Assembly: GCA_031283835.1 (NCBI GenBank)
Contig: JAITBA010000021.1
Location: 1 to 5,449, forward strand
Length of the DNA: 5,449 nucleotides
Reading direction: 5' to 3'
From: Oscillospiraceae bacterium
GTDB taxonomy: Bacteria; Bacillota; Clostridia; Oscillospirales; Acutalibacteraceae
Part shown: positions 1 to 5,449 of the stretch, piece after piece
How the letters are laid out: every line of letters begins with the position of its first letter
How positions within the stretch are numbered: position 1 is the stretch's first letter
The notes under the pieces: generated by a model
Database searches by the model: none
Told to the model about the DNA's origin: nothing
Seen by the model: only the letters and a program-made list of their open reading frames with translations
Position numbers and translations under genes: made by a program

Positions 1-1689
1 GAAGGGGAGTTTGCCCAGGAGGACGCGCAGGAATATCGCCAGCAGATTACCCGGTTGCAGCTGCCGGACGAAACCGCGGTGAAGCTGCTGAAAGACTGTG
101 CCAAACTGGAGCGCATGCAGCCCCAAAGCCCCGAGAGCGCCCTTCTCAGCGGCTACCTCGAAACCGTGCTTGCCCTGCCCTGGAACAAGCTGACAAAAGA
201 CAAACTCGACCTGGCAAAGGCCGGCAAAACCCTCGATAAAGACCACTACGGCCTGCAAGAAGTGAAGGAGCGCATTTTGCAGCTGCTGGCTGTGCGCAAG
301 CTTGCACCCGATATTACCGGGCAGATTCTGTGCCTGGCGGGGCCGCCGGGCGTGGGCAAAACGAGCATTGCGCACTCGGTGGCAGAGGCGATGGGGCGCA
401 AGTTTGTGCGCATTTCGCTGGGTGGTATCCGCGACGAAGCGGAAATCCGCGGGCACCGCAAAACCTATGTGGGGGCCATGCCCGGGCGCATCGTCACCGC
501 TATGACACAAGCGGGCAGCCGCAACCCTGTGCTGCTGCTTGATGAAATTGACAAGCTTTGCGCCGATATGCGGGGTGATCCGGCCTCCGCGCTGCTGGAG
601 GTGATGGACGGCGAACAAAATTGCGCGTTCCGCGACCACTTTCTTGAGCTGCCCTTCGACCTGAGCCGCGTCCTGTTCATTGCCACGGCCAACGATTTGC
701 ACACCATCCCCCAGCCGCTGCTCGACCGCATGGAGGTGATTGAGCTGGGCAGTTACACGGCAGAAGAAAAATTTCATATCGCAAAAAATCACCTGCTGCC
801 CAAACAGACAAAAAAGCATGGCTTGGAGCGCCGTCAGCTGCAAGTCACCGACGCGGCAATTTATGCCATAATCGAGGGGTATACCCGTGAAGCCGGGGTG
901 CGCAAACTGGAGCGTTATTTGGCGGAACTGAGCCGCAAATGTGCGGTGCGCGTAGCCGAAGACATCGCCTACAAAGCGCGCCTAAAACCGGAACATCTTG
1001 AAGCCTGGCTTGGTTCGCGCAAATACAAAGAAGATATTCACAACAAAGAGCCCCGCGTGGGGGTGGTCAACGGCTTGGCGTGGACGAGTGTGGGCGGCGA
1101 TATTATGCCGATTGAAGCACTGGTGCTGCCGGGCACAGGCAAGCTGCTGCTCACGGGTTCGTTGGGCGACGTGATGAAAGAAAGCGCCCAGGCCGCTGTG
1201 AGTTATCTGCGCTGCCATGCCAAAGCGCTTGGCTTGCCGGAGCACTTTCACAAAGACTGTGATATCCATATCCATGTGCCCGAGGGTGCGGTGCCAAAAG
1301 ACGGCCCCAGCGCGGGCGTGACAATTTTCACCTGCCTGCTGTCGGCCCTGGGCAGGCTGCGGGTGAACCCCCAACTGGCTATGACAGGCGAAATCACGCT
1401 CACAGGCCGGGTGTTGCCCATTGGCGGTCTGCGCGAGAAGGCTATGGCGGCCTTCCGCGCGGGTATTCCCATGGTGCTTCTCCCCGAGGACAACTTGCCC
1501 GACCTTGACAAAGTGGACCCGGCCGTGAAGGCAGCGGTGGAATTTATTGGGCTTCGGCATGTGGCGGAGATCAGCGCCTACGCGTTGCAGGCCCCGGGCA
1601 GCGAGGCGGCAGGGGAGGGGAATCCTCACAAAAAAGATTTGCATATCAAACGGCCCCGAGGGGAATATAAGCGCGTTAAGGGGATTTAG
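1..1689 (+). CDS. lon: ATP-dependent Lon protease, 5'-truncated by window edge
   Basis: Lon is a cytoplasmic AAA+ serine protease that unfolds and degrades damaged and regulatory proteins. The frame is open from base 1, so the true start and roughly 220 residues of the N-terminal substrate-binding domain lie outside the window (562 residues visible; E. coli Lon has 784). Visible in order: the helical linker before the ATPase; Walker A GPPGVGKT (from 340); Walker B LLLLDEIDK (about 529-555); sensor 1 ATAND (about 682-696); sensor 2 TREAGVRKLER (about 880-915); then the protease domain. The catalytic serine sits in KDGPSAG (codon 1309-1311) and the catalytic lysine in LREKAMAA (codon 1438-1440), 43 residues apart as for S679/K722 in E. 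coli, so the enzyme looks active. After the protease domain there is a 32-residue tail (1591-1686), Gly/Ala-rich then strongly basic. It heads the operon leading to engB. Confidence 0.97.
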   Translation, partial: EGEFAQEDAQEYRQQITRLQLPDETAVKLLKDCAKLERMQPQSPESALLSGYLETVLALPWNKLTKDKLDLAKAGKTLDKDHYGLQEVKERILQLLAVRKLAPDITGQILCLAGPPGVGKTSIAHSVAEAMGRKFVRISLGGIRDEAEIRGHRKTYVGAMPGRIVTAMTQAGSRNPVLLLDEIDKLCADMRGDPASALLEVMDGEQNCAFRDHFLELPFDLSRVLFIATANDLHTIPQPLLDRMEVIELGSYTAEEKFHIAKNHLLPKQTKKHGLERRQLQVTDAAIYAIIEGYTREAGVRKLERYLAELSRKCAVRVAEDIAYKARLKPEHLEAWLGSRKYKEDIHNKEPRVGVVNGLAWTSVGGDIMPIEALVLPGTGKLLLTGSLGDVMKESAQAAVSYLRCHAKALGLPEHFHKDCDIHIHVPEGAVPKDGPSAGVTIFTCLLSALGRLRVNPQLAMTGEITLTGRVLPIGGLREKAMAAFRAGIPMVLLPEDNLPDLDKVDPAVKAAVEFIGLRHVAEISAYALQAPGSEAAGEGNPHKKDLHIKRPRGEYKRVKGI

Positions 1690-1695
1690 TCAGCT

Positions 1696-2643
1696 ATGGA
1701 AAAAGCGAAGAAAAGGATGGCGTTGCGGGTTTTGCTGCCCGTGGTGGGTGTGATTGCGGTGATCGGCGCGATTTTTGGCGCGAGTTATGCAGGGGTGCGG
1801 CTGCTCTCCGGTTCTTTTGATGCGCGCTTTAAGGCGCGGTTGCAGGCACAAAGGGTTTGGCAGAATACACAAACGCAGCGCATTCCGCAAACCGCGCTCC
1901 ACAACGTGATGATGAACCACCTGACGCAGCCCCGCACCGAGGGCAAGGTTCCTAAGCTGTTGCTTGTGGGCTGGGACGGCGCGCTTGCCACGGCGGTGGG
2001 CAACAAAGCGGGGCAGCCCAACAGTGCCATCGCAGCGCTTGCGGCGCAAGGCGGGCTATGGCTGGGGCAGACAGGCGGGGCGCAGCCCGGCGACCAAGAA
2101 TGCCGCACTGCGCCTGGTTGGTGCAGTCTCTTCACGGGTGTTTGGGCCGATGTGCACGGCGTATATAACAACAGCGACACCATGGACGCCGACGTGCCAA
2201 ACATTTTTTCGCAATTGACACAAGAGGGCAAGCAGGTGCGCTTTGCGTTTTCGTGGGGGCAGCACCTGGCAGTGACATACAAAAACCTGCCACAGTTGCC
2301 ACAGGTGTTTGTGCCGCAAAAAGATGACGCGGGCACAGAAGCCGCTATGCTGCAAGCCATCCAAAGCGGTGCCGACGCGGTGTTGGGCACCCTCGAATAC
2401 ACAGACCATGCGGGGCATGCCAGCGGTTATTCCGCGGATAACCCGCTCTACGTTAAGGCAGTGAATCGCGCGGACGCCGCAGCGGGCCGGCTGACGGCCG
2501 CCGTGCAGACGCGGGCCGCGCAACACAACGAAGATTGGCTGGTGATTTATACCACCGACCATGGCGGCTTTGCGCTGGACCACAAAGACCCCACCATGAT
2601 GGAAAGCACCACATTTTTTGCGGCAAACAAGGTGATCTTTTAA
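1696..2643 (+). CDS. Membrane-anchored alkaline phosphatase superfamily protein (phosphodiesterase/nucleotide pyrophosphatase-like)
   Basis: A 315-residue protein. Residues 1-11 are basic and 12-37 form one hydrophobic helix without a clear cleavage site, so it probably is an N-terminally anchored enzyme with an extracytoplasmic catalytic domain. The metal-site pattern of the type I phosphodiesterase/nucleotide pyrophosphatase branch can be followed: Asp94 in LLLVGWDG, a likely nucleophile Thr138 in RTAPGW followed by SLFTGVWADVHGV (144-156), Asp237 and His241 in TDHAGH, Asp288-His289 in TTDHGG, and His296. Family members hydrolyse phosphomono- or diesters with two metal ions; the substrate here cannot be told. 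The protein ends only 19 residues after His296, shorter than many relatives, but no frameshift is visible. The ATG follows AAGGGGA (1678-1684), 6 nt after lon stops; its own stop overlaps the engB start by 1 nt. It interrupts the usual lon-engB adjacency. Confidence 0.85.
   Translation: MEKAKKRMALRVLLPVVGVIAVIGAIFGASYAGVRLLSGSFDARFKARLQAQRVWQNTQTQRIPQTALHNVMMNHLTQPRTEGKVPKLLLVGWDGALATAVGNKAGQPNSAIAALAAQGGLWLGQTGGAQPGDQECRTAPGWCSLFTGVWADVHGVYNNSDTMDADVPNIFSQLTQEGKQVRFAFSWGQHLAVTYKNLPQLPQVFVPQKDDAGTEAAMLQAIQSGADAVLGTLEYTDHAGHASGYSADNPLYVKAVNRADAAAGRLTAAVQTRAAQHNEDWLVIYTTDHGGFALDHKDPTMMESTTFFAANKVIF
2629..2636 (+). promoter_or_regulatory. Ribosome binding site of engB
   Basis: AAGGTGAT lies 6 nt before the ATG at 2643, inside the last codons of the phosphatase gene. 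It supports the 200-residue start of EngB over the in-frame ATG at 2535. Confidence 0.65.
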
Positions 2644-3245
2644 TGAATTTAAATCAATTTGCGTTTGAAGCCGCTTTTGGCACGGCCCGGCAGCTGCCAC
2701 CCAGCACACTGCCGGAGATTGCCTTTGCCGGGCGCAGCAACGTGGGCAAAAGCTCGTTGCTCAACTGCCTGCTGCGCCGCAAAAGCTTGGCCCGTGTGAG
2801 CGGAACGCCGGGCAAAACGGTCACGGTGAACTTCTACTCCAACGGCAAAATGCGCCTGACGGATTTGCCCGGTTACGGCTATGCGCGGCGCAGCAAGGGC
2901 GAGCTGGCGCGCTTTGCGAACCTGATGGAGGGGTATTTTCAACAAAATCGCAACATTGCGCTGGTGGTGCAGCTGATTGATCTGCGGCACCCGCCCTCGT
3001 GCGACGACGAAACCATGCTGCGCTTTTTGCACGAGAGCAAGCTACCGTTTGTGGTGGTTCTCACCAAAAGTGACAAGCTAAAGCCCATGCAGCTGGCCCG
3101 CCGCATGGAAGAAATGCAGACATCGCTGACAGATTGCGGCGCGCAGGCGCTGGTGCCGTTCTCGAGCGAAACCGGCAAGGGCCGCGCGGAACTGCTGTTG
3201 CTGCTGGAAGCGGCGGCCGGCGCAAACGAAGGAGGATTGTCATGA
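2643..3245 (+). CDS. engB: Ribosome biogenesis GTP-binding protein EngB/YsxC (YihA family)
   Basis: A 200-residue TRAFAC-class GTPase of the EngB/YsxC/YihA family, which acts in the cytoplasm in late assembly of the large ribosomal subunit and is essential in several bacteria. All G motifs are present: G1 GRSNVGKSS (residues 30-38), G2 threonine in SGTPGKT (53-59), G3 DLPGYGYA (74-81), G4 TKSD (141-144) and G5 SSETGKG (174-180). Length fits the family (about 195-210). The start is taken at 2643, not at the upstream in-frame ATG (2535), because MNLNQFAFEA matches the family N-terminus, AAGGTGAT lies just upstream, and the longer form would run deep into the phosphatase gene. The start overlaps the preceding stop (TAATG) and its stop overlaps the next start (ATGA), indicating translational coupling. 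Adjacency to lon resembles lonA-ysxC of Bacillus. Confidence 0.96.
   Translation: MNLNQFAFEAAFGTARQLPPSTLPEIAFAGRSNVGKSSLLNCLLRRKSLARVSGTPGKTVTVNFYSNGKMRLTDLPGYGYARRSKGELARFANLMEGYFQQNRNIALVVQLIDLRHPPSCDDETMLRFLHESKLPFVVVLTKSDKLKPMQLARRMEEMQTSLTDCGAQALVPFSSETGKGRAELLLLLEAAAGANEGGLS
3228..3235 (+). promoter_or_regulatory. Ribosome binding site of the TSCPD gene
   Basis: GAAGGAGG, a near-perfect Shine-Dalgarno sequence, lies 6 nt before the ATG at 3242, inside the end of engB. It fixes the start of the TSCPD gene and supports coupled translation with engB. Confidence 0.85.
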
Positions 3246-3499
3246 CTACGCACCAATACCAGACCAAGGGAATTTGCCCCCGCAAAATCACCATCGAGCT
3301 GGAGGGCGAAACCATACGCAGCGTGCATTTTGACGGCGGTTGCGCCGGAAACCTCACGGGCATTTCTAAGCTTGTGGCGGGCATGAACGCGCGGGATATC
3401 ATCGAAAAATTTAAGGGCACAACCTGTGGATACAAAAAAACTTCCTGCCCGGATCAACTTTCGTTGGCGTTGCAGGAGGCCTTGCATATTTTGGAGTGA
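3242..3499 (+). CDS. TSCPD domain-containing protein, TIGR03905 type
   Basis: An 85-residue protein whose C-terminal half carries the namesake TSCPDQL motif (residues 67-73), preceded by the FDGGCAGNL block (30-38). Four cysteines, Cys12, Cys34, Cys62 and Cys69, are spaced like potential metal ligands. TSCPD domains also occur at the C-terminus of class II ribonucleotide reductases; the short stand-alone form is common in Clostridia and its role is not established. The start at 3242 is chosen over an in-frame ATG at 3134 because GAAGGAGG lies 6 nt before it and MTTHQYQTKGICPRKI fits the family start. The ATGA overlap with the engB stop indicates coupled translation. It is the last gene of the plus-strand operon and ends 31 nt from the convergent reductase gene. 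Confidence 0.9.
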   Translation: MTTHQYQTKGICPRKITIELEGETIRSVHFDGGCAGNLTGISKLVAGMNARDIIEKFKGTTCGYKKTSCPDQLSLALQEALHILE

Positions 3500-3530
3500 C
3501 GACACGCACAAGGGCGCGGCGACAAATTTT

Positions 3531-4400
3531 TTAAGAGCGCAGATAAGCGATCATGCTCAGAGCCGCTTTGGCACCCTCGGCCACGGCGAAGGCCACCTGC
3601 GCGAAGCTGCCGGTGCAGTCGCCCGCGGCAAAAAGCCCGGGCAGCTGGGTTTCTTGCTTGGCATTGACAGGAATGGCGTCTTTTTTGAGCCGCAGACCCA
3701 GCTTGAGGGCCAAATCGCCCGCCGAAGCGCTGCCAAGGGCCACAAACAGTCCGTCGATGGACTCTTGTTGGCCATTTTCCAGCTCTATTCGTTCGATTTT
3801 TTCGCCGCCGCGGAGCCGCGTCAGCCGAGCGGTTTGCACCACGACTTCCTTGGGCGGGTCCAATTCCGGTTCGGTGCCATGGGTAAGAAGTGTGACTTTT
3901 TTTGCCAGAGGTAGCAGCGCTTCCATTTCGTGCCGGGCATAGACACCGCCGCCCAGCACCGCAACCGTCCGCCCGCGGTAGAGAAACGCGTCGCACACTG
4001 CGCAGTAGCTCACTCCTTTGCCCTCAAATTCTTTAATGCCCTCGATGGCGGGCGCGCGCTTGGCTTTGCCGGTGGCCAGCAGCACCGCGCGCGCGGTCAG
4101 CATGCCGCCAGCCGCCAGTTGTACCTGGTAGCCGGCATCTTCCAGCCATTCCAGGCCAAGCGCTTCGTCTTCCAAAAGCGCCGCGCCCAAGGCCGCCGCC
4201 TGCTGCCGCCCAATGTTAACCAGGTCGGCGCCGCGCAGCGGCTGTGGCAGGCCGTAATAATTTTCGATTTTTTCCGCACGCTCCAGTGCGCCGCTGTCTT
4301 TGCCCACCACCGCCACGCGGAACCCCGCCCGGCTAAGGTATAGCGCGGCAGAGCACCCGGCCGGCCCATGGCCGATAATCAGCGCGTCCATCTGTTCCAT
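3531..4400 (-). CDS. Thioredoxin reductase-like FAD-dependent oxidoreductase, atypical (TrxB family)
   Basis: A 289-residue flavoprotein of the low-molecular-weight thioredoxin reductase family, probably the cytoplasmic electron source for the divergent thioredoxin-like protein. Visible: FAD dinucleotide motif GHGPAG (residues 10-15); LLATGKAKR (107-115); redox disulfide CAVC (Cys133, Cys136), replacing the common CATC; second Rossmann motif GGGVYA (150-155); and the C-terminal FAD-binding GLFAAGDCTG (255-264) followed by QVAFAVAEGAKAA. The HRRxxxR segment that binds the 2'-phosphate of NADPH is missing: THGTEPE stands there (173-179). NADPH use is therefore doubtful; NADH, or ferredoxin as in the flavin thioredoxin reductases of some clostridia, is possible (inference). 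It is slightly shorter than the usual 305-320 residues. ATG 4400 is preferred to ATG 4391 because GGAGA lies 5 nt before it. The frame stays open further upstream, but only antisense to the thioredoxin gene. Confidence 0.9.
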   Translation of the reverse strand: MEQMDALIIGHGPAGCSAALYLSRAGFRVAVVGKDSGALERAEKIENYYGLPQPLRGADLVNIGRQQAAALGAALLEDEALGLEWLEDAGYQVQLAAGGMLTARAVLLATGKAKRAPAIEGIKEFEGKGVSYCAVCDAFLYRGRTVAVLGGGVYARHEMEALLPLAKKVTLLTHGTEPELDPPKEVVVQTARLTRLRGGEKIERIELENGQQESIDGLFVALGSASAGDLALKLGLRLKKDAIPVNAKQETQLPGLFAAGDCTGSFAQVAFAVAEGAKAALSMIAYLRS

Positions 4401-4463
4401 TTTGTTCTCCGATGCATATCTTAAAATCAGGAACGTATTTTTGTGAAATAAAGGAGAAGCACC
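4401..4463. promoter_or_regulatory. Divergent intergenic region of the reductase/thioredoxin pair
   Basis: This 63 nt AT-richer gap carries the 5' signals of both genes. Minus strand: GGAGA (4410-4406) is the ribosome site of the reductase, and a possible promoter is TTCACA (4447-4442), 18 nt spacer, TAAGAT (4423-4418), which would give a leader of only about 11 nt. Plus strand: AAGGAGA (4451-4457) is the ribosome site of the thioredoxin; a TAAAAT (4422-4427) resembles a -10 box but has no good -35 partner. The two putative promoters would overlap, suggesting shared control. The promoter assignments are tentative; the ribosome sites are firm. Confidence 0.4.
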
Positions 4464-4877
4464 ATGCCAGTAGTAGTCAGAGCAAAAAATTTTGCCGCCG
4501 AGGTGTTGGAGGCGAGCAAAGAAACCCCTGTGTTGGTGGATTTTTTTGGCGAACGATGCATGCCTTGCCGCATGCTGCGCCCGGTTTTGCTCCAAATCGC
4601 TGCGGAATATGCCGGGCAGTTGAAAGTTTGCATGCTCAACACAGACAAAGAAGCCGCCGAAAGTGACGAAGAATACCAGGAAAAATTCAAGATCATTCTG
4701 ACGTATAACGTGATGAATTTGCCCACGATGCTGCTGTTTGCGGAGGGAAAATTGCAACGCACGCTCATCGGGCTCCACACCAAGGCGGAGCTGTTGGACA
4801 TTTTTGCGGCGGAAGGCTTGCAGTTAACGCCCCGCGAGCCGGAGGAGGACGACGCCGGTGACAGCAAGAACAGCTGA
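4464..4877 (+). CDS. Thioredoxin-fold protein with CMPC active site
   Basis: A 137-residue cytoplasmic thioredoxin-like protein, likely a thiol-disulfide reductant working with the divergent reductase. It shows VLVDFFGERCMPCRML: buried Asp26, redox Cys32 and Cys35, and the cis-proline loop NLPTMLLF with Pro87. Two changes from standard thioredoxin are seen at the active site: Arg31 for the usual Trp and Met33 for Gly (CMPC versus CGPC), which would be expected to shift redox potential or partner choice. The segment between beta-3 and the cis-Pro loop (about residues 59-85) is some 10 residues longer than usual and rich in Glu/Asp/Lys. An acidic tail (about 122-137) extends beyond the normal 105-110 residue fold and overlaps, in antisense, a small membrane-peptide gene. 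The ATG has AAGGAGA (4451-4457) 6 nt upstream. It has no N-terminal signal peptide. Confidence 0.93.
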   Translation: MPVVVRAKNFAAEVLEASKETPVLVDFFGERCMPCRMLRPVLLQIAAEYAGQLKVCMLNTDKEAAESDEEYQEKFKIILTYNVMNLPTMLLFAEGKLQRTLIGLHTKAELLDIFAAEGLQLTPREPEEDDAGDSKNS

Positions 4878-4925
4878 ACCGACGAGCAGCGCGAGGATCA
4901 ACCCGGTTTTTGTTTTGTCAGACAT
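4824..4925 (-). CDS. Putative 33-residue single-pass membrane peptide
   Basis: A short frame of 33 codons plus TAA, not matched to any family I recognise. The peptide starts MSDKTKTG, then has an uninterrupted hydrophobic stretch at residues 9-28 (Leu/Val/Ala/Gly only, apart from one Ser and one Thr) and ends RLAGR, so it has the form of a single transmembrane helix with basic flanks. AAGGA (4938-4934) lies 8 nt before the ATG at 4925; a second in-frame ATG at 4931 is only 2 nt from it and is less likely. It starts 24 nt after the stop of the DUF815 gene on the same strand, so it could be its operon partner. Residues 17-33 overlap the 3' end of the thioredoxin gene tail-to-tail, codon against codon. 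Antisense of acidic codons tends to read as hydrophobic ones, so that half is weaker evidence; residues 1-16 and the ribosome site are outside the thioredoxin gene. Confidence 0.55.
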   Translation of the reverse strand: MSDKTKTGLILALLVGSAVLAVTGVVLLRLAGR

Positions 4926-4933
4926 ATCCATAT

Positions 4934-4938
4934 TCCTT
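4934..4938 (-). promoter_or_regulatory. Candidate ribosome binding site of the small membrane-peptide frame
   Basis: AAGGA on the minus strand stands 8 nt before the ATG at 4925 and 2 nt before the ATG at 4931, favouring 4925 as the start. It lies in the short gap after the DUF815 stop, where no other gene would use it. Confidence 0.5.
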
Positions 4939-4949
4939 GTCTTGTGAAT

Positions 4950-5449
4950 TTATGTGTTGCGGCCGGTGGGCTGTTCGTTGTGCAGCAGCGATAGCACCAC
5001 CTGCTTTGCCAGGCGGGGCGTGCGGCCGCCACGGCGCAGTGCGGCACGTTCGGCGGCGGCGCAGAGCGCATTGTCTTCCATCACCAGCCCTTGTGCCTGC
5101 GCAATGGCGCGCACCAAAGCCAGATAACTCTCTTTTTCGGGCCGCTGGAAGGTGACGGAAAGCCCAAAGCGTGCCGAAAGGCTCATGGTTTCTTGCAGGC
5201 TGTCGTTCAGGTGAACCTCGCTGCCCTCGCGGTCGGCCATGGTTTCTTTGAGCAGGTGACGGCGGTTGCTGGTGGCATAGACGGCATAGTTGGGCGCGTA
5301 GCCTCCCGCGCCACCCTCGAGCACTGCCTTGAGGGCGGAAAAATTGTCGTCCGCTTCGGCAAAGCGCAGGTCGTCGATGAAGATGATGAACTTTAGAGGG
5401 TTTTGGCCCAGGTGTTCGAGCAGCCCCGGCAGCAGCGAAAGATGATGCT
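4950..5449 (-). CDS. DUF815-type AAA ATPase, C-terminal part, truncated by window edge
   Basis: The last 165 residues of an ATP-binding protein; the frame is open through 5449, so the N-terminus and Walker A lie to the right of the window. Visible: LLPGLLEHLG; Walker B KFIIFIDDLRF (about 5394-5362); the family-typical block LKAVLEGGAGG followed by NYAVYATSNRRHL, with sensor 1 in ATSN; then DREGSEVHLNDSLQETMSL and FGLSVTF, and a sensor-2-like GGRTPRLAKQ near the end. This order matches the DUF815 (PF05673) family of AAA ATPases, whose cellular role is not established. A GTG at 5324 is an internal valine codon, not a start, because conserved sequence continues upstream of it. The TAA at 4952-4950 is followed 24 nt later by a small membrane-peptide frame on the same strand. 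Confidence 0.9.
   Translation of the reverse strand, partial: HHLSLLPGLLEHLGQNPLKFIIFIDDLRFAEADDNFSALKAVLEGGAGGYAPNYAVYATSNRRHLLKETMADREGSEVHLNDSLQETMSLSARFGLSVTFQRPEKESYLALVRAIAQAQGLVMEDNALCAAAERAALRRGGRTPRLAKQVVLSLLHNEQPTGRNT

Noticed and set aside
982..1644. A 220-codon open frame on the minus strand inside lon.
   Set aside because: It is fully antisense to the well conserved protease domain of Lon, has a low-complexity His/Arg-rich composition, and shows no family motif. High GC content makes such antisense frames common.
2056..2709. A 217-codon minus-strand frame across the phosphatase/engB junction, and a similar one at 1785-2402.
   Set aside because: Both are antisense to genes with clear motifs, and their Cys/Arg/His/Pro-rich translations resemble no protein family.
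3500..3530. A bidirectional terminator between the convergent TSCPD and reductase genes.
   Set aside because: The gap ends in an ATTTTTT run, but no stable GC-rich stem precedes it on either strand; only a 4 bp GCGC pairing can be drawn.
3454..3996. A 180-codon minus-strand frame at the end of the reductase gene.
   Set aside because: It is an out-of-frame reading of the reductase gene, whose true frame contains the conserved FAD-binding C-terminus; the alternative translation is Arg/Ala/Cys-rich without motifs.
4401..4778. A longer N-terminus for the thioredoxin reductase, since the frame stays open to 4778.
   Set aside because: The extension is antisense to the thioredoxin gene, and the FAD motif expected near the N-terminus begins right after the ATG at 4400, which has its own ribosome site.
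4876..4912. A possible terminator after the thioredoxin gene: AACCG (4877-4881) against CGGTT (4904-4908), followed by a T-rich run.
   Set aside because: The stem is only about 5 bp with a 22 nt loop and the T run is broken by G; too weak to list. The T-rich stretch also lies in the start region of the minus-strand small frame.

Overview
The window is a compact stretch of a GC-rich (by eye roughly 55-60 %) low-redundancy bacterial chromosome, most likely from an anaerobic Firmicute of the class Clostridia (Oscillospiraceae/Ruminococcaceae-like). The reasons are inference from gene content: a lon gene followed closely by the ribosome-assembly GTPase engB/ysxC (the lonA-ysxC neighbourhood known from Bacillus subtilis), a stand-alone TSCPD protein of the TIGR03905 type, an atypical flavin thioredoxin reductase, a DUF815 ATPase, and strong AAGGAG-type ribosome binding sites. 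No RNA gene, mobile element, CRISPR array or origin is visible.

Layout, left to right. Positions 1-3499 form one tightly packed plus-strand operon: the 3' three quarters of lon (cut by the left edge), a membrane-anchored alkaline-phosphatase-superfamily enzyme (6 nt gap), engB (1 nt overlap, TAATG) and a small TSCPD protein (4 nt overlap, ATGA). The operon joins protein quality control, ribosome assembly and a possible metal-binding accessory protein; the phosphatase is the odd member. Positions 3500-3530 separate it from a convergent minus-strand gene, and no convincing terminator is visible there.

Positions 3531-4877 hold a divergent redox pair: a 289-residue thioredoxin-reductase-like flavoprotein on the minus strand and a thioredoxin-fold protein on the plus strand, sharing a 63 nt intergenic region. 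Both depart from the textbook pair: the reductase has the CxxC and FAD motifs but lacks the HRRxxxR NADPH signature, and the thioredoxin has RCMPC instead of WCGPC plus an insertion and an acidic tail.

The right end (4824-5449) is minus strand: the C-terminal part of a DUF815-type AAA ATPase (cut by the right edge), then, 24 nt downstream, a 33-codon reading frame with a well placed ribosome binding site that encodes a plausible single-span membrane peptide. This small gene runs tail-to-tail into the thioredoxin gene and overlaps it by 54 nt; it is the least conventional item in the window. Otherwise the region reads as ordinary, well-conserved housekeeping DNA, and no obvious multi-gene novel system was found.
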